From: Synechococcus sp. SP2 MAG
Lineage (GTDB): Bacteria > Cyanobacteriota > Cyanobacteriia > PCC-6307 > Cyanobiaceae
Direction: 5' to 3'
Assembly: GCA_030756895.1 (NCBI GenBank)
Contig: JAVBIX010000018.1
Span: 1-50,214 of the forward strand
DNA: 50,214 nucleotides
The notes below the pieces were generated by a model that saw only the letters and a list, made by a program, of their open reading frames with translations, was not told the DNA's origin and ran no database searches. This document shows, piece by piece, positions 24,716 to 32,821 of this stretch. The translations under genes and the position numbers were made by a program. Every line of letters begins with the position of its first letter. Position 1 is the first letter of the stretch.

Positions 24716-24789
24716 TCTCCTTATGGATGCTTTGGAGGAAAAGGTTTCGTGCTAATGGTTGTTGAAAGAAGAGCTCTCTGGTTTAGGTG

Positions 24790-25350
24790 ATGGCAGATAA
24801 TAAAACCACGAAGAAAGCGATGAGCACGTTGCTCGAGATTGCGAAATTAATTGCCCTAAGTGATGGAAATATTTCAAAGGAAGAGGAGCAGTTAATCCGT
24901 GATCTTCCTGAGCAGATTTCTGTCAATACGGTTGATGATAATCTTGTTCATCATGTGGAAGTTTCAACGCTCAGTCTCAAAGAGTTGGTAGAGGCGTTAA
25001 CAAGCCATGAAGATCGTTGTCTTGCTGCTCGAGTGGCCTATCTCGTGGCGGCTGTTTCAAGGCAACCCCGTGATCGCCTCAAGATCAATTCCGATGAACA
25101 ACGTGTGGTTCAAGAGCTCCTTCAGGAGCTCAACCTCTCAAAGGATGAGCTTGAGGGTATCGAGTCGTCAGCAATGCAAGAGCTGAATCAAAACCGTTCG
25201 CCGATAAGGATTTTTATGGATTTAATATATGGGGGTGAAAAACTTCCTGATCTTCTCATTGAAAAGCTGTATTATGCTGAAGGAAGGCAGAATCCAGACC
25301 ATCCTTTGCATAAGTCGTATGAAGGGTTAACTACTAATCTTAAGCGATAG
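24790..25350 (+). CDS. TerB-like/DUF533-like helical protein
   Basis: 186 aa from ATG 24790, preferred to the GTG three bases upstream. Soluble, alpha-helical and acidic. The segment LLEIAKLIALSDGNISKEEE has the 'helix, short D/N-G acidic loop, helix with E-E' layout of TerB (tellurite resistance B) and related metal-binding helical bundles, and RVAYLVAAVSRQPRDRLKINSDEQRVVQELL repeats this layout (second SDEQ loop). The TerB fold is widespread in cyanobacteria and plants with unclear function. No other ter genes are nearby. It stands alone between gene-poor intervals. Confidence 0.55.
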   Translation: MADNKTTKKAMSTLLEIAKLIALSDGNISKEEEQLIRDLPEQISVNTVDDNLVHHVEVSTLSLKELVEALTSHEDRCLAARVAYLVAAVSRQPRDRLKINSDEQRVVQELLQELNLSKDELEGIESSAMQELNQNRSPIRIFMDLIYGGEKLPDLLIEKLYYAEGRQNPDHPLHKSYEGLTTNLKR

Positions 25351-26033
25351 TTTGATGAGATTTCTTGTTCTGCTTGTATGGAGTCAATGCTGCCAAGCTA
25401 GTTCGGTTCCTTGAATTTTTTTGTTGCTTATCCGTTAAAGATGTGAATCAAAAATTTCTAAAATGTCATTAGGATTTGCATTAATGTTCCGCCTAATCCT
25501 ATGCCAATCGAGAGGCAGGCCAGCCATACATAAAGAGGAGGCGGGTTCCCAGGTGGCATGAGCATCTCTCGTTAATTGATTACAGGCTCTAGAGGAAACA
25601 GAGGAATGAGGCGTCATTCCTCTTGTTGACCGGATTGCGAAGGGCCAAGCTTCTGGCCATTCGCTATTCCTATGGTCCGTGCTGTGGAGTAATTGCTGTG
25701 TTCTCGATGAGAGATGGCGGTGTTGGTAAAGAGGCATGTTGACGTTCCTTCTATGAAGTCACTATTTTGCCTTTCATTTTTGTACCTATTTAGTAACGAG
25801 TTGGTTGATTTTTGGCTTAAGTATTATGGATTATTGACTTAATTTTTTATCAATATCAGTGGTGATTGTGTTGCTCTTGGACAATGTCCGGGCTATTTGG
25901 TCTGAGTTGGGTCTTCACGAACGTGTTGTCGCTCCTGATGTTGGTATTGCCCTTAATATTCAACATTAATAGCCATTCTCCAGTCGACATGACAGGTGAG
26001 TGAGATCGTTTCGGCCCGTTCCAAACCCTCTTG
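25351..26033. other. Gene-free interval
   Basis: No convincing coding region. A 100-codon minus-strand frame (25435-25737) has an atypical His/Arg/Ser-rich composition and spans the strong hairpin described separately, so I discount it. The left part has low-complexity T-rich sequence. Confidence 0.45.
25600..25623. other. Perfect ten-pair hairpin
   Basis: AGAGGAATGA (25600-25609) and TCATTCCTCT (25614-25623) are exact reverse complements around the tetraloop GGCG. There is no T-run on either side. It may be part of a small structured RNA or a terminator working without a T-tract. Confidence 0.5.
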
Positions 26034-26534
26034 ATGACCTCTTCGGTTCCTCCTCTTCGTATCGGCAACGGCTATGACATCCACCGTTTGGTGCCCGGCC
26101 GGCCTCTGATTCTTGGTGGTCAGCAGCTGGTGCATCCAGCAGGGCTAGGCCTCGACGGTCACAGCGATGCTGATGTGTTGGTGCACGCGATTATGGATGC
26201 CCTGTTGGGGGCATTGTCTTTGGGGGACATCGGCAAATATTTCCCTCCCGACGATCCTCAATGGAAAGGAGCCGACAGCCTCGTTCTCCTAGAGCAGGTT
26301 GTCGCTTTGGTAAAGGCGCGCGGCTGGGGTGTGGTCAATGTAGATGCGGTATTGATCGCCGAGCGGCCCAAGCTCAAGCCCCATATTGAGGCGATGCGAT
26401 CGGCCATTGCCCTCAGGATTGGGGTTGCTCCAGACCAGGTGGGTGTTAAGGCCACCACCAATGAAAAACTGGGCCCTGAAGGCCGGGAAGAGGGAATCTC
26501 TTGTCAGGCTGTGGCCCTTTTGCAGGCTCTTTGA
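26034..26534 (+). CDS. ispF: 2-C-methyl-D-erythritol 2,4-cyclodiphosphate synthase
   Basis: 166 aa from ATG 26034 (a TTG three bases upstream is also in frame). IspF closes the cyclic diphosphate in the MEP route to isoprenoids (carotenoids, quinones, phytol). Metal ligands are visible: Asp and His in [10 protein letters not shown], and His in [20 protein letters not shown]. Later come [19 protein letters not shown] and the C-terminal [19 protein letters not shown] (CMP-binding threonine region). Normal length. Its TGA overlaps the ATG of the next gene as TGATG, then larB overlaps that gene, so the three are probably co-translated. Confidence 0.96.
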   Translation: MTSSVPPLRIGNGYDIHRLVPGRPLILGGQQLVHPAGLGLDGHSDADVLVHAIMDALLGALSLGDIGKYFPPDDPQWKGADSLVLLEQVVALVKARGWGVVNVDAVLIAERPKLKPHIEAMRSAIALRIGVAPDQVGVKATTNEKLGPEGREEGISCQAVALLQAL

Positions 26535-26992
26535 TGCAAACCCTGATGCAGCGATTCCAGCCGTTGATGATTAGGGTCGCCACTCTGCTTTGCGTTGGTT
26601 TGGTGCTGATGGGCCAATCGGCTGATGTGCGTTTCGCGGCTTTTGCGGATCCAGAGGGTGGATATGACGTTGCGGTGATTGAGCATCTGCGTATCTCAGT
26701 TCCAGCGGAAGGGCGTGACGCCTGGCTGGAAGCGGAGCGAGGCAGCTGGGAACCATGGTTGGCGCAACAATCGGGTTTTCTTGGTCGCGATCTGCTCTGG
26801 GACCCTGAAACGGAGGAGGGCACCCTCTTGATTCGCTGGTCGAGCCGTAAAGCTTGGAAAGCCATCCCCAGCGAACAGGTGGCAGAGGTTCAAAACCGCT
26901 TTGAGCAGCTTGCTCGCGAAGCGATGGCGCTGTCTCAAGAGATAGACAATCCCTTCCCTTTGGTGTTTGAAGGAGAGCTGTTACGGCCATGA
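26534..26992 (+). CDS. TIGR03792-like uncharacterised cyanobacterial protein
   Basis: 152 aa from ATG 26534, which overlaps the ispF stop. Alternatives are ATG 26546 or 26567. The N-terminus has a hydrophobic segment that may be a signal peptide or anchor (IRVATLLCVGLVLMG). The mature part follows the TIGR03792 pattern: VAVIEHLRISVPAEGRDAWL, then WLAQQSGFLGRDLLWDPETE, LLIRWSSRKAWKAIPSEQV. The fold resembles ABM-type antibiotic-biosynthesis monooxygenase ferredoxin-like domains, but no function is established to my knowledge. Sandwiched between ispF and larB with overlaps on both sides, so expressed with them. Confidence 0.72.
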   Translation: MQTLMQRFQPLMIRVATLLCVGLVLMGQSADVRFAAFADPEGGYDVAVIEHLRISVPAEGRDAWLEAERGSWEPWLAQQSGFLGRDLLWDPETEEGTLLIRWSSRKAWKAIPSEQVAEVQNRFEQLAREAMALSQEIDNPFPLVFEGELLRP

Positions 26993-27654
26993 GCAGCGAA
27001 GACGTTCGTCTCGACTGGCAACGGAGCGATCGTCTCGGCATCAGCGAAGCGATCTGGGGGTTGCACAAAACGGTGGATCAGATCGTGGCGATCCTGGAAG
27101 CCTTTGCGGCCAGGGATCAGCCAGCGCTTGTCACACGTGTGGATGAGGCCAAGGCCAAGGCTGTTCTTCAGCGCTGCAACACGCAGCTTGTTCGTTTTGA
27201 GGCCCGGGCTCGATGTTTGACCTCTGGAACGCCGCCTCCGTTGCGACCGGAGCTTGGATCCGTAACGGTGCTCAGTGGCGGCACTAGTGATTTACCTATC
27301 GCGGCAGAAGCGCAACTGGCCTTGTATTGGCATGGCATTGATGCAGATCTGTTGCTGGATGTGGGGGTTGCCGGGTTGCATCGATTGATGGATCAACTGC
27401 CCCAACTTCAGCAGTCTTCGATTCTGATTGCTTGCGCTGGCATGGAGGGTGCTCTGCCAACTGTTCTCGCTGGCCTCCTTCCCCAACCAGTGATCGGCGT
27501 ACCTGTGTCTGTGGGCTACGGAGTGAGTGCTGGTGGGCGTGCCGCTCTCGATGGAATGCTTGCGAGCTGTGCTCCAGGACTAGTGGTGGTCAATATTGAT
27601 AACGGCTACGGAGCAGCGATGGCTGCTTTGCGGATGTTGCAAAGACGGACCTGA
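26989..27654 (+). CDS. larB: LarB/NCAIR-mutase-like protein
   Basis: 221 aa. Its ATG overlaps the previous stop (ATGA). LarB carboxylates nicotinic acid adenine dinucleotide in making the nickel-pincer cofactor of lactate racemase. It resembles PurE: SVTVLSGGTSDLPIAAEAQL, then YWHGIDADLLLDVGVAGLHRL, then ACAGMEGALPTVLAGLLPQPVIGVPVSVG and ALDGMLASCAPGLVVVNIDNGYGAAM (shown in parts). The N-terminal 70 residues are the LarB-specific helical domain (with DEAKAKAVLQ). LarC and LarE are not in the window, so whether the route is complete cannot be judged. Distinguishing LarB from a PurE paralogue rests on the N-terminal domain. Confidence 0.85.
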   Translation: MSSEDVRLDWQRSDRLGISEAIWGLHKTVDQIVAILEAFAARDQPALVTRVDEAKAKAVLQRCNTQLVRFEARARCLTSGTPPPLRPELGSVTVLSGGTSDLPIAAEAQLALYWHGIDADLLLDVGVAGLHRLMDQLPQLQQSSILIACAGMEGALPTVLAGLLPQPVIGVPVSVGYGVSAGGRAALDGMLASCAPGLVVVNIDNGYGAAMAALRMLQRRT

Positions 27655-27655
27655 T

Positions 27656-27825
27656 TTAGGCGGCCTGCTTTTGTGCGTGGTCTTGCCAATTTGTATGTCC
27701 TCTGAGTGCCTTTGGCCCAAGCGTGAAAGCTCATCCCTGTGCTGTTCGCATTCCACGTTGCGCAGATGGCAAACCAGCTCGATGAGGTCGCCTTGATCGA
27801 GCTCACCATTGGTTTGCCACTGCAT
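27656..27825 (-). pseudogene. Small gene with a probable C-terminal frameshift, convergent with larB
   Basis: Minus-strand frame from ATG 27825 (or TTG 27861): MQWQTNGELDQGDLIELVCH...RDELSRLGQRHSED, clearly protein-like. In that frame the translation continues through degenerate sequence to 27580, overlapping larB by 75 bases. A one-base frame change at about 27710 instead gives HTNWQDHAQKQAA and then TAA at 27656-27658, two bases from the end of larB. The second ending looks more natural and removes the antisense overlap. I therefore suspect a frameshift mutation or a sequencing indel in a ~56-aa gene. Function unknown. Confidence 0.45.
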
Positions 27826-27952
27826 GGCTCTGGGGTCTAAGCGTGGAGCAGTGGAAGTCAAAGCTCGGTCAGGGGATAGTGATTTAAACCTATTGAGTTG
27901 AAACCCTGACCGCTTGTTTGATGACGTGAATTTGGCGGAAGATTTTCTTAAA

Positions 27953-28936
27953 TCAGAGGTGCTGGAGGTTCGGATAGGCCATCACCAGCTCATCAGCACT
28001 GAGAACGTCGCCGCTTCCATCGGGCTGCCAGATCACCTCAAGGGCCATTAGGTCAGAGGAGGATGTGGAGCCAAGAATGCGCAGCGTTTCGCGTAGTGCT
28101 TCTCCACTATCGGCTTGCTTGAGCTTCACGCTTTGGCGGCTGGCAACGAGCACCGTAACCACGATGAATTCGTTGGTTGCATCGGCATCACCACTGCTGC
28201 TCAACTCCGCTGCGTTGCCGTTGCGTACACCGCCCACATTGGTTGTGATTTCTGCGCGTAGCTTGCTGCGTTCCGTCATCGACAGGCGGTTGAACGTTGA
28301 CTCAGACGCGTTGAAAGGAACGCTTCCTGATTCCACGTTGGCGTACACCCAAAGCTCGGGCTGCCTGAGAAGGGCGAGGGTTGTCTCCTGCAGGACCCGT
28401 TGCAAGCCAGATGACGTGCTGGTGTCAGCGGATGCGGCGAGTTGACGCAGGTCGGTTTGCAGCGACTTGGCACTGGCAAGAAGTCCGATCTGCATTTGCA
28501 GCAACGACACAGGTCCGGTGGACAGCTCACGGGGGGCTCGGTAACCACCGCCGATCGCAGGGGCTCCGCCACCCCCGCCATTACGGACTGCGTTGACCAC
28601 TACGCCCACGATCGCTGCGAGCACTAAAAAGCCAAAGAGGCCTCCTCCGCCAAATCCAAAAATCGGGATGATAAACGGAAAGCCCATTCCGCCTCCGCGT
28701 CCATACCCACGGCCATATCCACCGCCATAACCACCGCCGCCATAACTGCGGCCATACCCCCCACCTCTAGGCATGGATGGGGCGCGGAAGCTGCCGCCTC
28801 CAATTCGACCGCCGCGGGCGGCTTCGCTGGGCTGGGGACTGATCAGCAGCAGCCCAACCACGAACACTGGCACCAGCAATCCCGAGAGCCAGCGTCTGAT
28901 TTGACCAGCCTGGGGGCGGAGTTTGGAGGAGGCCAA
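27953..28936 (-). CDS. DUF1517 membrane protein
   Basis: 327 aa. Residues 17-36 are a hydrophobic anchor/signal (LLVPVFVVGLLLISPQ...), followed by a Gly/Tyr/Arg-rich low-complexity segment (about 45-85: GGYGRSYGGGGYGG type). A membrane helix comes at about 95-113 (GLFGFLVLAAIVGVVVNAV). The soluble C-terminal part (from VSLLQMQIGLLASAKSLQTD) is the DUF1517 domain: LRQLAASADTSTSSGLQRVL, LRQPELWVYANVESGSV, FIVVTVLVASRQSVKL, ending VLSADELVMAYPNL. DUF1517 proteins are conserved in cyanobacteria and plastids (thylakoid/envelope) without an established role. The gene is downstream of thiS-thiE on the same strand, only 25 bases from thiS. Confidence 0.85.
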   Translation of the reverse strand: MASSKLRPQAGQIRRWLSGLLVPVFVVGLLLISPQPSEAARGGRIGGGSFRAPSMPRGGGYGRSYGGGGYGGGYGRGYGRGGGMGFPFIIPIFGFGGGGLFGFLVLAAIVGVVVNAVRNGGGGGAPAIGGGYRAPRELSTGPVSLLQMQIGLLASAKSLQTDLRQLAASADTSTSSGLQRVLQETTLALLRQPELWVYANVESGSVPFNASESTFNRLSMTERSKLRAEITTNVGGVRNGNAAELSSSGDADATNEFIVVTVLVASRQSVKLKQADSGEALRETLRILGSTSSSDLMALEVIWQPDGSGDVLSADELVMAYPNLQHL

Positions 28937-28961
28937 GACGGCATATCACAGTGCGGTAACT

Positions 28962-29168
28962 CTAGGAACCACCGCCCACGATGGTGACGATCTCGAGGTT
29001 GTCACCGTCTTGAACCTGCTGGGCTTCCCAGAGTTCCGGCGTCAGGATCAAGCCGTTGTATTCCACAACGACCAGTCGTGGGTGATGGCCAAGCTGCTGG
29101 ATCACTTGATCCAGCCTTGTCGCAGATGGATCAATGCTGCGCTGTTCGCCGTTCACCGTGAATTGCAT
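28962..29168 (-). CDS. thiS: Thiamine biosynthesis sulfur carrier ThiS
   Basis: 68 aa with the beta-grasp ubiquitin-like fold: MQFTVNGEQRSIDP, then LDQVIQQLGHHPRLVVVEYNG, EAQQVQDGDNLEIVTIVGGGS. ThiS carries sulfur as a C-terminal thiocarboxylate for thiazole formation. Normally the protein ends in Gly-Gly; here a Ser follows the glycines (GGGS), so it may need trimming or be activated differently. I believe a GGGS ending occurs in other marine cyanobacteria but have not verified it. It is 20 bases downstream of thiE, forming a thiE-thiS pair on the minus strand. Confidence 0.88.
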   Translation of the reverse strand: MQFTVNGEQRSIDPSATRLDQVIQQLGHHPRLVVVEYNGLILTPELWEAQQVQDGDNLEIVTIVGGGS

Positions 29169-29188
29169 GGCACCAAGGCAAGGGAGGT

Positions 29189-30250
29189 TTAAGTGAGGGT
29201 TTGGAGCAGGGTCCGGCTGGCTTCTTCCGGATCATTGGACCCCATAATCGCGCTCACCACGGCGACGCGCTGAGCACCCGCAGCACGAACCGAGGGGATC
29301 GTTTCAGCATCGATGCCACCGATCGCAAACCAGGGCACAACGGCGTGACGACTGGCTTCCGTCACCCAGCTCAGGCCGGCTGGGCTGCGATCGGGCTTGG
29401 TAGCGGTGGCGAAGACAGGGCCAACGCCTAAATAATCAGCGCCCTCTTGCTGGGCTGCGAGCAGGTGCTCGAGGCGGTGGGTGCTGCGTCCCAGTAAGCG
29501 CTCCGGGCCGAGCAGCTGTCTCGCCTCTGAGAGGGGGAGATCGTCCTGGCCGAGATGGACGCCATCGGCATCCACCAAGAGCGCGAGATCAATGCGGTCG
29601 TTGATGATGAACAGGGCTTCGAAGCGGCAGCAAAGTGCTTTCAGGGCTCGCGCCTCAAGCAGGCGTTGTTGGTCGTTGCCCTGTTTGCGCCGGTACTGAA
29701 CCAAGCTGACGCCTGCCATCAGAGCGGCTTCAACCCCCTGAAGCAATCGCTCCAGATTGTTGTCTCGATCTGGATCTGTAATCAGGCAAAGCTTGGCGGC
29801 TTCCAGGCGCTCCTGCCTGTGCTGACGTCCGCAGGCTTCGAGAATGCACACTTCCAGGTCATAGAGCCCGTAGCGGATCTCAGCTGAGATGCTGGCTAGG
29901 TCTGGATCGAGATTGCGACCGAATTCCTCCAGAACGCGCAGGGCTTCCTGCACCCGGCTGGCATTGGCTTTAACAATCGCTTGGGCAGTGCTACGACTCG
30001 CTTGAGCGGGATGGCCCAGGCCGGCGGCAACGTCCGTTGCCGTGGAACGGGCGCGGCGGTAGCGATCGTGATGTTGTTGCCCTAGTCGCTGCCGCCAGTC
30101 TTTAAGCGGAACAACGAGATCGTCCCGATCCAGTCCAAAGCGACACCAGTCTTCAATGACACGCAGCCCTTCTCGTGCTCGATCCAGGTTGGCGTCGATC
30201 AGCCGCGCCACTCGCAGGTTGGCGTCTGCTTCGACAACCATCGGCTCCAT
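29189..30250 (-). CDS. thiE: ThiD2-ThiE fusion, thiamine-phosphate synthase
   Basis: 353 aa from ATG 30250 (M24 of the longest frame), chosen because the core begins MEPMVVEADANLRVARL; a longer start at 30319 would overlap the divergent 39-aa gene. The N-terminal ~140 residues (LIDANLDRAREGLRVIEDWC, then HHDRYRRARSTATDVAAGLG, KANASRVQEALRVLEEFGRN) are the ThiD2 domain typical of cyanobacterial ThiE. The C-terminal ThiE TIM barrel contains LITDPDRDNNLERLLQGVE, ALFIINDRIDLALLVDADGVHLGQ, then LLGRSTHRLEHLLAAQQEGAD, GVGPVFATATKPDRSPAGL, and the phosphate-binding VPWFAIGGIDAETI near the end. It joins the thiazole and pyrimidine phosphates to make thiamine monophosphate. Confidence 0.95.
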   Translation of the reverse strand: MEPMVVEADANLRVARLIDANLDRAREGLRVIEDWCRFGLDRDDLVVPLKDWRQRLGQQHHDRYRRARSTATDVAAGLGHPAQASRSTAQAIVKANASRVQEALRVLEEFGRNLDPDLASISAEIRYGLYDLEVCILEACGRQHRQERLEAAKLCLITDPDRDNNLERLLQGVEAALMAGVSLVQYRRKQGNDQQRLLEARALKALCCRFEALFIINDRIDLALLVDADGVHLGQDDLPLSEARQLLGPERLLGRSTHRLEHLLAAQQEGADYLGVGPVFATATKPDRSPAGLSWVTEASRHAVVPWFAIGGIDAETIPSVRAAGAQRVAVVSAIMGSNDPEEASRTLLQTLT

Positions 30251-30286
30251 GGCAGTGTGAGAAGGATCGCATGCTCCACGGCGGCC

Positions 30287-30406
30287 ATGGACAACAGCGG
30301 ATCCGAGAGCACCATGCACGTGCTGGTTTGGGGGATCATCCTCCTAGGCGGCGTTGGTGTGTTCATCGTCTGGGGACTGTCGAACGCTTACCCAGCTGTG
30401 GCTTGA
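30287..30406 (+). CDS. 39-aa membrane peptide
   Basis: ATG 30287 to TGA 30406; ATG 30314 is an alternative start. The peptide is MDNSGSEST then MHVLVWGIILLGGVGVFIVW, a single membrane helix, then GLSNAYPAVA. It lies between divergent thiE (start at 30250) and ribF (end at 30388), overlapping the ribF 3' end by 19 bases on the opposite strand. The combination of a perfect single-span profile, a short polar tail and the slot between two core genes makes a real gene likely; similar small proteins occur in picocyanobacteria in my recollection, unverified. Too short to assign to a complex. Confidence 0.55.
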   Translation: MDNSGSESTMHVLVWGIILLGGVGVFIVWGLSNAYPAVA

Positions 30407-31365
30407 AGCCGTTGACGTGCTGCTTCGGCGTCCTTTCCGATTTGTGCACTGAGCTCGTCGAGGCCTGAAAAGCGTTGTTGTCCGCGCAGCCGTTCCACCG
30501 GTTCCACAACAAGCTCCTGGCCAACCAGTTCGATGCGCCTGTCGAGCAGATGGACCTCAACGGCTGAAGGTGAGTTGGGGTCCACTGTGGGCTGGGGGCC
30601 GAGATTCATCACGGCCGGCAGTGCTTCGCTATTTCGCCCTTCGCCATCGCGCTGCGTCCAGGCGCGAGCGGCATACACGCCAAGCCCTGGCAAAAACTTG
30701 CGCCCATCCACTTGCAGATTGGCGGTGGGCCAGCCCAAATCGCGCCCTAAGCCCCTACCGCGCACCACCGTTCCTCGGAAGCGGTAGGGGCGGCCGAGCA
30801 GGGTGCTGGCGGCTTGAAGGTCGCCATTCGAGAGCGCTTCGCGAATGCGACTGCTGCTCATCCGTCCTCCGGCATCCTCCAAAATCGGCAACACCGAAAC
30901 CTGGACTCCAGAGGCTTCCGCTAAGGCCCGCAGCGTGTTGGTGTCGCCTTCCCGGCCCCGACCGAATCGGAAGTTGGCCCCCACGGCAATCTGGCGTGCT
31001 TTGAGGCAACCGAGCAGCACCTGCTCTACAAACTCGGCCGCACTGAGCTGCGCCAGTTGGCGGTTGAAAGGCACCAAGACCAGCTGCTGGATGCCAAGCG
31101 GCTCGAGGAGCTCGAGCTTCTCTTCTGGGAGATCGAGACGCAGGCGTGGCTCACCGTGCAGCACCTCACGTGGATGTGGCCAGAAGCTCACCACCGTGGG
31201 AATGGCATTGAGGTGATCTGTTTCGGTTACAGACGCGATCACCCTCCGATGACCTGCATGGAGGCCGTCGAAGCTTCCCAACGCCAGGGTGGTGGGGGTT
31301 TTGGCCTGCTGTGGAGAGCAGAGAGGAATCAACGGCGTTGTGCACGGATCTGTGGTTGATGGCAA
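30388..31365 (-). CDS. ribF: Bifunctional riboflavin kinase/FAD synthetase
   Basis: 325 aa with a TTG start at 31365; a second in-frame TTG (31332, before IPLCSPQQ) would be an alternative. The N-terminal FAD synthetase (nucleotidyltransferase) domain shows LALGSFDGLHAGHRRVI, then IPTVVSFWPHPREVLHG, VGANFRFGRGREGDTNTLR and SSSRIREALSNGD. The C-terminal flavokinase domain has the FRGTVVRGRGLGRDLGWPTANL motif and ends with LQATAG after QQRFSGLDELSAQIGKDA. It makes FMN and then FAD. The gene overlaps the small plus-strand peptide by 19 bases at its 3' end and is divergent from the DUF3611 gene, with only 27 bases between. Confidence 0.95.
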   Translation of the reverse strand: MPSTTDPCTTPLIPLCSPQQAKTPTTLALGSFDGLHAGHRRVIASVTETDHLNAIPTVVSFWPHPREVLHGEPRLRLDLPEEKLELLEPLGIQQLVLVPFNRQLAQLSAAEFVEQVLLGCLKARQIAVGANFRFGRGREGDTNTLRALAEASGVQVSVLPILEDAGGRMSSSRIREALSNGDLQAASTLLGRPYRFRGTVVRGRGLGRDLGWPTANLQVDGRKFLPGLGVYAARAWTQRDGEGRNSEALPAVMNLGPQPTVDPNSPSAVEVHLLDRRIELVGQELVVEPVERLRGQQRFSGLDELSAQIGKDAEAARQRLQATAG

Positions 31366-31392
31366 GTTTGGACGACAGACCTCCTACATCGC

Positions 31393-31953
31393 ATGGCCGA
31401 TCGGCTCGATCTCCAACTGCTTGCTCTTGGCTTGCGTCGCACCGCTTGGATTCGCTTTTGGACGCAAACCGGGCTTGGGATTGTGATTTTGGGGGTGTTG
31501 ATGTTCAACAACATCGGTGGAAGCTTGAGCAGAAATGCCGATAAAGCCTTGGGATTAGGCCCAGGCCTGTCGCTCACCACGCTGTCCTTTTTTGTGTTGT
31601 TGTTCAGTCTTTGGCAGGGCTGGTTGGTGGTTCGGCTGGGACGGGCTTTGGCGAGTGGTGCGCGACCCAGTCGAGGGGAGGCCAGTCGCACGATCAAGCG
31701 CAGTTTGTTCGCCGATCTGCTGGGCCTGGTGTTTGCCGCTGTTGGCTATCAATCCTTGGCTGGTGCCCTATTTGTGCAGGCCTCGATGCAGACACCAGGC
31801 ATTGCCATTGGAGCCAGGGGAGCGGGAGAAAACATGGCGATCACCTCCCTAGAGATGCTTTCGGTGCTGAGCAACACGCAGGTGTTGTTTGCTCATCTCA
31901 TTGGTTTGCTGTTCTCGCTTTGGATGTTGCAGCGGATCTACCGCACGAGCTGA
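31393..31953 (+). CDS. DUF3611 family membrane protein
   Basis: 186 aa, ATG start. Four hydrophobic segments: about residues 22-45 (FWTQTGLGIVILGVLMFNN), 60-83 (LTTLSFFVLLFSLWQGWLVV), 105-130 (LFADLLGLVFAAVGYQSLAG) and 160-180 (FAHLIGLLFSLWMLQRI). A basic loop (RPSRGEASRTIKRS) lies between the second and third. The layout and the early GIVILGVLMFNNIGG match DUF3611, a cyanobacterial/plastid family of polytopic membrane proteins without known function. The promoter must lie in the 27-base gap or inside ribF. It is convergent with surE. Confidence 0.8.
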   Translation: MADRLDLQLLALGLRRTAWIRFWTQTGLGIVILGVLMFNNIGGSLSRNADKALGLGPGLSLTTLSFFVLLFSLWQGWLVVRLGRALASGARPSRGEASRTIKRSLFADLLGLVFAAVGYQSLAGALFVQASMQTPGIAIGARGAGENMAITSLEMLSVLSNTQVLFAHLIGLLFSLWMLQRIYRTS

Positions 31954-31985
31954 GCGGATGAGGGCTGAGCAAGACGAACACGCAG

Positions 31986-32783
31986 CTACCGATGAAGGCG
32001 TAGTTGGGGCAAGGAGGAAAGACCTCCTCGCCAGAAAAGCTCAGGTTGAATCGGTGTAAGCGACGGTGCATTCGCTTGAATTTGGGCCACGTCAGTGGGC
32101 CAGTCGCGGGGGCCATCACCGCCGGATTCGAAATCTTCGACGGCTTCTCCGGCCAACCAGTAGTAGGTACGCCCACGGGGGTCGACCCGAGGACTGAACT
32201 GTTCGTCGTAGCGACGGATTGAAAGACGGGTCCAGCGCAGTTCCCCCATGGCCTCCTGTTTGCAGGGCGGCACGTTGAGGTTGAGTAAAAGGTTCTCAGG
32301 CCATTGATCAGCAAGGGCGGCCTCTGCAACCTGCACGGCTAAATCTGCGGCAGCTTGGAATTCTCTCCACTGAAAACAAGCACTGCTCACGGCCATTGCC
32401 GGCAGGCCTTCCAAGGTGCCCTCCATCGCCGCTGCCACGGTTCCCGAGCAAAACACATCAGTGCCGAGATTGGGGCCGTGGTTGATCCCAGAGAGCACCA
32501 GGTCTGGCTTCTCGGGAAGCAGTTCAAACAGAGCTAATTTCATGCAGTCAGCGGGGGTCCCGCTGCAAGCCCAGGCTTTAATTCCAGGCTCAAACAGCTC
32601 ATCGGCGCGTTCGGCACGAATGGGGGTCTGAAGGGTTAATCCATGGCCCGTAGCGGAGCGCTCCTGGTCGGGGCACACCACCGTGACCTGATGGCCAGCA
32701 GAGGCTGCCGCTGCCGCCAGGCTGCGGATGCCGTCGGCAAACACGCCGTCGTCGTTGCTGATCAGAATCCGCAGGGGCTTCAT
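31986..32783 (-). CDS. surE: 5'/3'-nucleotidase SurE
   Basis: 265 aa, ATG start. SurE is a metal-dependent nucleoside monophosphatase. Active-site elements: [16 protein letters not shown] (metal-binding Asp-Asp), [20 protein letters not shown], then [29 protein letters not shown] (Asn/His site) and LLNLNVPPC. The C-terminal ~30 residues are a variable tail. It acts as a phosphatase on nucleotides and polyphosphate in other bacteria. It is divergent from pheS with 38 bases between starts, and convergent with DUF3611. Confidence 0.96.
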   Translation of the reverse strand: MKPLRILISNDDGVFADGIRSLAAAAASAGHQVTVVCPDQERSATGHGLTLQTPIRAERADELFEPGIKAWACSGTPADCMKLALFELLPEKPDLVLSGINHGPNLGTDVFCSGTVAAAMEGTLEGLPAMAVSSACFQWREFQAAADLAVQVAEAALADQWPENLLLNLNVPPCKQEAMGELRWTRLSIRRYDEQFSPRVDPRGRTYYWLAGEAVEDFESGGDGPRDWPTDVAQIQANAPSLTPIQPELFWRGGLSSLPQLRLHR

Positions 32784-32821
32784 CAGGGGGGTTCGTATGC
32801 GTTGGATGGAACCTAGTCGTG

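Noticed and set aside
24517-24765. 82-codon plus-strand frame
   Set aside because: Pro/Arg-rich with no pattern, and its end runs into the terminator-like hairpin at 24686-24715.
25435-25737. 100-codon minus-strand frame
   Set aside because: Contains the perfect hairpin at 25600-25623, atypical His/Arg/Ser content and no plausible start context.
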